A DNA stretch of 64,000 nucleotides from Sphingomonas limnosediminicola. GTDB taxonomy: Bacteria > Pseudomonadota > Alphaproteobacteria > Sphingomonadales > Sphingomonadaceae. Of the stretch, positions 58,897 through 64,000 are shown piece after piece. Under the pieces are notes generated by a model. The model saw only the letters and a program-made list of their open reading frames with translations. It was not told the DNA's origin and did not search any database. The DNA is taken from the NCBI RefSeq assembly GCF_039537965.1, contig NZ_BAABBM010000001.1:1959501-2023500 (forward strand), read 5' to 3'. Made by a program: the position numbers and the translations under genes. How positions within the stretch are numbered: position 1 is the first letter of the stretch; each line of letters begins with the position of its first letter.

Positions 58897-60069
58897 ATGT
58901 ACACCGCCACCTTGATGCTTTTGGGTTCCGGAGAACTTGGCCGAGAATTCGCGATAGCCGCCAAGCGGCTTGGCTGCCGGATGATCGCCTGCGACCGCTA
59001 CGAAAATGCTCCGGCGATGCAGGTGTCAGACGCGTCTGAGGTCTTCTCCATGCTCGACGGCAAGGCGCTTCGGGCTGCGGTCGAGAAGCACAAGCCGGAC
59101 GTCATCGTTCCGGAGATCGAGGCGATCGATACGGCCACCCTCGCCGAGCTCGAAAAGGAAGGATGGCGGGTCGCCCCGTCGGCTAAGGCGGTGCAGCTAA
59201 CCATGAACCGCGACGGCATCCGCGAATTTGCCGCCCGCGAGCTTGGGTTGCTTACATCCAATTACCGCTTCGCCGAAAGCCGCGAGGAAGCGATTGCCGC
59301 CTCCCAGGAAGTCGGCGTTCCCTGCATCGTGAAGCCTGTGATGTCGAGTTCGGGCAAGGGCCAGAGCACCGCGAAGAAGCTCGAGGAAGTCGGCCCGGCC
59401 TGGGATTACGCGGTCGAGAACATGCGCGGCGATCGGCCGCGCGTCATCGTCGAGGAATTCATCAAGTTCGACAGCGAGATTACGCTTCTCACGGTCGCGA
59501 CGAAGGACGGCGTCATTTTCTGCGCGCCTATCGGCCATCGCCAGGAGGCCGGCGACTATCGCGAGAGCTGGCAACCCGCCGGCATCCCGCAGGAAGCGCT
59601 CCATTCCGCCCGCTTCCAGGCGCGAAAAGTGGTCGATGCGCTCGGCGGCCATGGCATTTTCGGCGTCGAATTTTTCGTTCGCGGAGACCAGGCAATTTTC
59701 TCTGAGCTAAGCCCGCGCCCGCACGATACCGGCATGGTCACCCTGATTTCGCAATTTCCGAACCAGTTCGAGCTGCACCTGCGCGCGATTCTCGGCCTGC
59801 CGATCCCGTCGATCGAGCTGATCGCTCCCTCCGCGTCGGCCGTTATCCTCGCCACCGAGGAGAGCGAAACCGTTTCCTATGAAGGTCTCGACGACGCGCT
59901 GGCGCTCGGCTCACCGCGCCATCCCGTGGATTTGCGCATCTTCGCCAAGCCCAAGACACTCAAGAATCGCCGGATGGGCATCGCGATCGCCCGCAGCGAT
60001 AATGCGGAAGAGGCGGTCGGCCGTGCCAAGGCTGCAGCCTCGCGGGTCAAAATTCGTTATAAGTCCTGA
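58897..60069 (+). CDS. purT: Formate-dependent phosphoribosylglycinamide formyltransferase
   Basis: A 390-residue ATP-grasp enzyme of purine synthesis that uses formate and ATP to make FGAR. MLLGSGELGREFAIAAKRLGC starts the N-terminal nucleotide fold; VKPVMSSSGKGQS is the ATP loop; FGVEFFVRGDQAIFSELSPRPHDTGMVTL is the metal site, with the later PRHPVDLRIFAKPK tail. The length and motifs match PurT. Confidence 0.97.
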   Translation: MYTATLMLLGSGELGREFAIAAKRLGCRMIACDRYENAPAMQVSDASEVFSMLDGKALRAAVEKHKPDVIVPEIEAIDTATLAELEKEGWRVAPSAKAVQLTMNRDGIREFAARELGLLTSNYRFAESREEAIAASQEVGVPCIVKPVMSSSGKGQSTAKKLEEVGPAWDYAVENMRGDRPRVIVEEFIKFDSEITLLTVATKDGVIFCAPIGHRQEAGDYRESWQPAGIPQEALHSARFQARKVVDALGGHGIFGVEFFVRGDQAIFSELSPRPHDTGMVTLISQFPNQFELHLRAILGLPIPSIELIAPSASAVILATEESETVSYEGLDDALALGSPRHPVDLRIFAKPKTLKNRRMGIAIARSDNAEEAVGRAKAAASRVKIRYKS

Positions 60070-60079
60070 GGAGAGTCCA

Positions 60080-60514
60080 ATGCGCGGCAAGATCGTGATG
60101 GCATTGATGACCGGGCTAGCGCTGGCGAGCTGCGGCGATCAGGGTCAGCAACAGGCAAATCGGACGCAGATCAAGGTTCGCGGGCCGGACCAGGACAAGC
60201 TGCACCAGCTCGACGCCTTCAATCTCGCCATCGCGCTCAAGCGGGCAATCTATTCCGCCGGCTATTTCTGCAAACGCGTCAGCGACGCCGGTTACGTCGG
60301 TACCTGGCAGAATCTCGACATGTGGATGGCGACCTGCACTGACGGGAAGTCCAAGCGCGACTGGGCTATCTTCACCGGCCCGGACGGTAGCGCGCAGGTT
60401 CGCGACTGCAAGGACGTGCCGGGCAGCGGACTGCCGATCTGCAAAATCCAGAAACGGCCGGCGGGCTCATTCGACGAGACCGCGACCAGTCCGGTCGGAA
60501 ACGCCGCCGACTAA
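60080..60514 (+). CDS. Small lipoprotein of unknown function
   Basis: A 144-residue protein with a lipobox (MALMTGLALASC) and a mature part holding four further Cys residues (FCKRV, TCTDG, RDCKD, ICKIQ), probably two disulphides. No family is recognised. It is 10 bases after the purT stop, with GAGGAGAG upstream. Confidence 0.65.
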   Translation: MRGKIVMALMTGLALASCGDQGQQQANRTQIKVRGPDQDKLHQLDAFNLAIALKRAIYSAGYFCKRVSDAGYVGTWQNLDMWMATCTDGKSKRDWAIFTGPDGSAQVRDCKDVPGSGLPICKIQKRPAGSFDETATSPVGNAAD

Positions 60515-60518
60515 AGGC

Positions 60519-60794
60519 TTAGCCGGGGTTGCACTGGCGGGTCTCTTTGTACTCGCCGTTCTTCGACATTTCCTTGATGGTCACGCAATTGCCTTGCTTG
60601 ACCTCTTCCCGCCAGCTGCCGTCGGGGTTGGTTACGCGGTTGCCGCCCTTGGGCACACGCTTGCCGTCTTTGATCTCGTAATTCCAGCCGCGCGGCGTCT
60701 GCTGCTGGCTCTGCGCAAGAGCAACCGACGCACAGCCGCCCGCGGCCAACGCCGCGACCGAGCCCAGCACCAGAAATTTCGAAGACTTGCGCAT
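60519..60794 (-). CDS. Small secreted protein (about 91 aa)
   Basis: A signal peptide (about 1-27, ending ALAQ) is followed by a mature region with repeated charged turns (GWNYEIKDGKRVPKGGNRVTNPDGSWREEVKQGNCV) and two Cys residues. The function is unknown. The start could be ATG 60794 or 60803. It converges with the lipoprotein gene. Confidence 0.6.
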   Translation of the reverse strand: MRKSSKFLVLGSVAALAAGGCASVALAQSQQQTPRGWNYEIKDGKRVPKGGNRVTNPDGSWREEVKQGNCVTIKEMSKNGEYKETRQCNPG

Positions 60795-60842
60795 TTCGAC
60801 CACACTCCTTGCGACCTAAATAGCCTGGAGGAGGTGAACCGA

Positions 60843-60861
60843 GGGTGAAATTTGTTCACCC
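60843..60861. other. Short inverted repeat
   Basis: GGGTGAA and TTCACCC flank a five-base loop, between the small secreted protein gene and rpmJ, with no T-tract in either direction. It may be a weak hairpin terminator or a regulator site. Confidence 0.3.
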
Positions 60862-60936
60862 CCCGGAACGTCTTCCCGCGGGCCTGGACAGCTATGTCGT
60901 GTGACTTTCCCCGAATCGCAACGGGGGGCCGAAGGC

Positions 60937-61062
60937 TTAGCCCTGGCGCGCCTTGAAGCGACGGTTCGTCTTGTTGATGACGTAGGTGCGCCCACGGCGA
61001 CGAATCACACGGCAGTCCCGGTGGCGCGACTTAAGCGACTTCAGTGAATTGCGAATCTTCAT
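60937..61062 (-). CDS. rpmJ: 50S ribosomal protein L36
   Basis: A 41-residue protein, [24 protein letters not shown]..., the alphaproteobacterial L36 (type B, without the zinc-ribbon Cys set of type A). The start at 61062 is the canonical one. Confidence 0.93.
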   Translation of the reverse strand: MKIRNSLKSLKSRHRDCRVIRRRGRTYVINKTNRRFKARQG

Positions 61063-61202
61063 GGCCGGGCGCCTGCTCGTGTCTCGTGTCTGATTGTCGG
61101 AAGGGTTCTTTCGAACCGCGCGCCCACCTAGATAGAGCACTCGCGTAAGTCAAGGAGCAGCCGTTCGCGGCACTAAAGCACACTTACGGCCGTTCAGGCG
61201 CG

Positions 61203-62234
61203 ATGGCGCTGGAAATCATCTACTTCCTTCTTGGCCTGACACTCGCCGGACTGACGCTGCGCGACGTGTTCGATACCGTCGTCGTGCCGGGTGGAAGCCG
61301 GACCTCGCTGCGCGTCGCGCATCGGCTTGTCGTCCTACTGCTGCCGCTGTGGAAAGCGATGCGCGGCAGGCGCCGCGGTCTCTCCACAACGTTCGCGCCC
61401 TTCGTCCTGGTTGCGTGCTTCATTACCTGGATGGGCCTGCTGGCGATCGCCTTCGGCCTGATGAACTATGCGTTGCGCCACGATTTCCAGCCGCCCCTGC
61501 GTGGTATTGGCGACGCCGTTTATCTCGCTGGCAGCTCTTTGGTCACTGTCGGCCTCAGCAAGCTAAATCCCGCAGGTAACGCGCGCTGGGTGATTCTCGG
61601 CGCCGGCTTCTGCGGTCTTGCCGTGATGACCATGGCAGTCACCTATCTGCTTGAGGTGCAAAGCAGCATCGCCCGGCGCGATACCGGCATCATCAAGCTC
61701 AACACATCTGCGGGAGAGCCGCCTTCTGCCATCACCCTGCTCGAGCGATTTGCGGCGATCAATAATCGTCAGGCCATTCGTGAGCTGCTGGAGGAGGGGC
61801 GCAACTGGTGCGCCACCGTCCGGCAAAGCCATACCACCCATCCTTCGCTCATCTACTTCCAGTCGGTCGGGACCGGCGCCGGCTGGCCCGCCGCGCTGGG
61901 AGCCCTGCTGGATGCCGCATTGTACTTCGAGCTTTGCCTCGACGAGCCGGACCTGTTCGGTCCGGCGGTCCTGCTCAACCAGGACGGCACGAGGATGGCT
62001 CGCGAACTGGCGGCAGTCATATCGATCCCCCCGAAGGAGGGCGTGTCCGAAGGCCCAGGACAACTCCGCGAAGCTGCCGAACGGCTCTCGCTTGCTGGCT
62101 ACCCTGTCCGCGCCGACTGCGATTATGCTGCCATGGCCGCGCGCCGAGCCGAATATCGTGCCTGCGTCGAAGCGCTCGCCGAGCATCTCGGCAAGCCGCC
62201 AGCCTCGCTAATTGGTGGACCGGCCGCGGCTTAG
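61203..62234 (+). CDS. Ion-channel-like membrane protein
   Basis: A 343-residue protein. The N-terminal half has about four hydrophobic segments, with a pore-like loop between them (AVYLAGSSLVTVGLSKLNP) resembling the K+ channel filter TVGYG but changed to TVGLS. The C-terminal half is soluble. This layout resembles two-helix channels of the ion_trans_2 type found in Sphingomonas, but the altered filter makes ion selectivity unclear. The function is unknown. Confidence 0.6.
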   Translation: MALEIIYFLLGLTLAGLTLRDVFDTVVVPGGSRTSLRVAHRLVVLLLPLWKAMRGRRRGLSTTFAPFVLVACFITWMGLLAIAFGLMNYALRHDFQPPLRGIGDAVYLAGSSLVTVGLSKLNPAGNARWVILGAGFCGLAVMTMAVTYLLEVQSSIARRDTGIIKLNTSAGEPPSAITLLERFAAINNRQAIRELLEEGRNWCATVRQSHTTHPSLIYFQSVGTGAGWPAALGALLDAALYFELCLDEPDLFGPAVLLNQDGTRMARELAAVISIPPKEGVSEGPGQLREAAERLSLAGYPVRADCDYAAMAARRAEYRACVEALAEHLGKPPASLIGGPAAA

Positions 62235-62752
62235 CGCAGCGTCATCGTGTCGCCGTGGATCTCTACCGACGCGAACTGTTTGAGGAAGCTCTGCCCGAGC
62301 AACGACTGTCCGCCGCTGTTGAGGACTACCGCGTGCATGTTCTCGGCGTTCTTCTGGCCGAGGCTCATCCGGTCGATCGCGACATATTCGCCGTGGACGC
62401 TGCCATCGGCGCCTTCGCCGACGACGTCGTTCATGCCGATCGAGGTCGCGATGCCCGCCGAGCGAGCGTCCTCACGCGACAGCGCAATCTCGGTTGCGCC
62501 CGTGTCGACCAACATATGCACCGGCGTCCCGTTGATCTGCACGTCGGCGTAGAAATGGCCATTCGGGTCGCGCTGCAGCTGCACGCTGCCGTCCATAGGT
62601 GAAGGGGCTTGCTCCTTGGGGGACGCATCGTCGCCCGGCGGATTGCCCACCATGATCTGCTGGGTCGAGGACGAAGACCGGCGCGACGGGACGTGGCTCG
62701 CCATGGAGCCAAGGAACCCGATCGCCACAATCATGAAGATCAACTCGCGCAT
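62231..62752 (-). CDS. Retropepsin-like aspartic protease (TIGR02281 type)
   Basis: A 173-residue protein: membrane helix (about 2-19), linker, then a pepsin-like half domain with MLVDTGATEIALS as the catalytic Asp-Thr-Gly, and NSGGQSLLGQSFLKQF later. These single-domain proteases likely act as dimers in the envelope; the substrate is unknown. The stop overlaps the end of the channel-like gene. Confidence 0.85.
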   Translation of the reverse strand: MRELIFMIVAIGFLGSMASHVPSRRSSSSTQQIMVGNPPGDDASPKEQAPSPMDGSVQLQRDPNGHFYADVQINGTPVHMLVDTGATEIALSREDARSAGIATSIGMNDVVGEGADGSVHGEYVAIDRMSLGQKNAENMHAVVLNSGGQSLLGQSFLKQFASVEIHGDTMTLR

Positions 62753-62806
62753 CGTGCCGGGATAAGCCCGGCGCGGTAAAGAATCGTCTAAGCGTGCGCG
62801 AAAACC

Positions 62807-63808
62807 TTAAAGTCCGCGCCGCGCCTTCAATATCCGCTCCCACTCCAGCGCATCGCCGACGATACGGTCGATCTCCTGGTATTGCGGGTGCCATTCAAGC
62901 GTTTTGAGAATGCGCTGGTTGGCGGACACGAGCGCCGGCGGGTCGCCTGCGCGGCGGCCTTCCATCACGCGCTTGATCGGCTGGTTGGTCAAACGGTCGA
63001 CCGCGTCGAGCACTTCGAGCACCGACAGCCCGCGTCCGTAGCCGCAATTGACCGTCAGATTCTCATCGGGATGAGCGATCAGCCATTCCAGCGCCGCGAC
63101 ATGCGCCGCCGCGAGGTCGCTTACGTGGATGTAGTCGCGAATGCAGGTGCCGTCGGGCGTGTCATAGTCGGTGCCATAGACGGAGATATGGTCGCGCAGG
63201 CCGACCGCCGTCTCCACCGCGACCTTGATCAGGTGGGTCGATCCCTTGCCTTGCTGCCCGCTACGCCGCTGCGGGTTGGCGCCGGCGACGTTGAAATAGC
63301 GGAGCGCGCCATAGTTGAAGTCATAGGCCGCCGACGCATCGGCGAGCATGCGCTCGGTCATCAACTTCGACGCGCCGTAGGGATTGATCGGCTCCTTGGG
63401 CGAATCCTCGTCGACCGGGACCGTTTCGGGAGCGCCGTACACTGCCGCAGTCGACGAAAAGAGGATGTGCTTGATGCCCGCTTCGACCGCCGCGCTCAGC
63501 AGCGCGTGCGTCGCGATCGTGTTGTTCCAGTGATAAAAGAGCGGCTTCTCGACCGATTCCGGAACGACGATCGATCCCGCGAAATGCATGATCGCTTGGA
63601 TGCCCTGCTCGGCGAAGATGCGCTTCACCAGCGCCTGGTCGGCGATCGATCCCTCGTAGAATGGGACGTCTTCCGGCACCGCCTCGCGCACGCCGTTCGA
63701 AAGATTGTCGATGACCGAAACACTCCAGCCCGCATCCTTCAACGCGAGCATCGCATGACTACCGATATAACCGGCGCCGCCGGTGACGAGTACGGGGACC
63801 TTGCTCAT
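62807..63808 (-). CDS. galE: UDP-glucose 4-epimerase
   Basis: A 333-residue extended short-chain dehydrogenase interconverting UDP-glucose and UDP-galactose. NAD motif GGAGYIGSH, catalytic Ser/Tyr/Lys in SSTAAVYG and YGASKLMTE, and YFNVAGA plus RDYIHVSDLA match GalE. It supplies sugars for surface polysaccharide. Confidence 0.95.
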   Translation of the reverse strand: MSKVPVLVTGGAGYIGSHAMLALKDAGWSVSVIDNLSNGVREAVPEDVPFYEGSIADQALVKRIFAEQGIQAIMHFAGSIVVPESVEKPLFYHWNNTIATHALLSAAVEAGIKHILFSSTAAVYGAPETVPVDEDSPKEPINPYGASKLMTERMLADASAAYDFNYGALRYFNVAGANPQRRSGQQGKGSTHLIKVAVETAVGLRDHISVYGTDYDTPDGTCIRDYIHVSDLAAAHVAALEWLIAHPDENLTVNCGYGRGLSVLEVLDAVDRLTNQPIKRVMEGRRAGDPPALVSANQRILKTLEWHPQYQEIDRIVGDALEWERILKARRGL

Positions 63809-63893
63809 GTGGAGGAGCTAGCGGAGGCCGCGGGTCAATGCCAGCAGGCGCGCGCTAACGGCCGCCGTTCGACCCACTGCAGAGGAGGAATGG

Positions 63894-64000
63894 TCAGCGA
63901 TGCTGTGCGCCAGCGTCTCCGGCCACGTCAGGGTTTTCTCCGCGAGCGAACAGGATGCGGTGCAGCGCTCCTCCCAGAATTCCGCCCGCGATAGGCGCGG
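63894..64000 (-). CDS. C-terminal end of an aquaporin-like gene, cut by the window
   Basis: The frame reads back from a stop at 63894: API AGGILGGALHRILF, then ARGENPDVAGDAGAQHR. WxAPIxGxxLGAL is typical of the last helix of MIP/aquaporin channels. Only about 35 residues are visible, so the call is weak. Confidence 0.4.
   Translation of the reverse strand, partial: APIAGGILGGALHRILFARGENPDVAGDAGAQHR

Noticed and set aside
62882..63994. Plus-strand frame of 370 codons opposite galE
   Set aside because: It is antisense to galE with no recognisable domain.

Overview
This is about 64 kb of high-GC chromosome from an alphaproteobacterium, most likely Sphingomonadales (Sphingomonas-like). The taxonomic call is inference from gene content: a cox/cta cytochrome oxidase assembly cluster with SURF1 and DUF983 proteins, pyrE, and pdxJ-acpS-lepB; a PEP-CTERM protein; many signal-peptide porins and secreted hydrolases; and a TTAA-N7-TTAA box of the CtrA type. 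Coding density is high and many neighbours overlap by 1-14 bases. No rRNA, CRISPR array or IS element was seen.

Region by region. 0-4 kb: phosphate acquisition (PstS, phosphate-selective porin, soluble PhoR-like kinase). 3.9-12.6 kb: a LytS/LytTR two-component pair, a secreted M1-type peptidase, a membrane PAS-GGDEF-EAL protein, an F420-reductase-like enzyme, and DUF481 and DUF2501 envelope proteins. 12.7-20.8 kb (minus strand): a glycine-rich repeat protein coupled to a DUF2092 lipoprotein, a DUF4239 membrane protein, and a four-gene set of secreted proteins (porin, Tat-exported glutaminase, amidohydrolase, second porin).

21.14-32.64 kb: an integrated element. A P4-type tyrosine integrase lies just inside a 14-bp exact copy of the 3' end of tRNA-Ser(GCT); the other copy is in the tRNA gene at the far end. 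The element carries an AlpA-like excisionase, overlapping small genes, an HUH-like (rolling-circle Rep-type) protein, a DUF5681 protein, an OafA-like acyltransferase-SGNH protein, and a run of small secreted or membrane proteins of unknown function. Near-identical 21-nt repeats lie inside both ends and look like integrase arm sites. I consider this the most interesting part of the window.

32.8-47.1 kb: galactose mutarotase, a second tRNA-Ser (GGA), a minimal zincin coupled to ccmA-ccmB, an rRNA-type methyltransferase, an M16 peptidase, then the cytochrome c oxidase genes (coxB, coxA, ctaB, a 43-aa membrane protein, ctaG, ctaE, DUF983, SURF1), interrupted by a cyclophilin, a TIR-TPR protein and a DUF4242 protein. 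47.2-53.1 kb: pyrE, a serine hydrolase, pdxJ, acpS, lepB and an AI-2E-type exporter, tightly coupled, then FKBP and ribosomal protein S21. 53.3-58 kb: an envelope and c-di-GMP block with two L,D-transpeptidases, three PilZ proteins, two related zinc-ribbon proteins and a frameshifted PEP-CTERM gene. 58-64 kb: cyclophilin, purT, two small secreted proteins, rpmJ, an ion-channel-like protein, a retropepsin-like protease, galE and a cut-off aquaporin-like gene.
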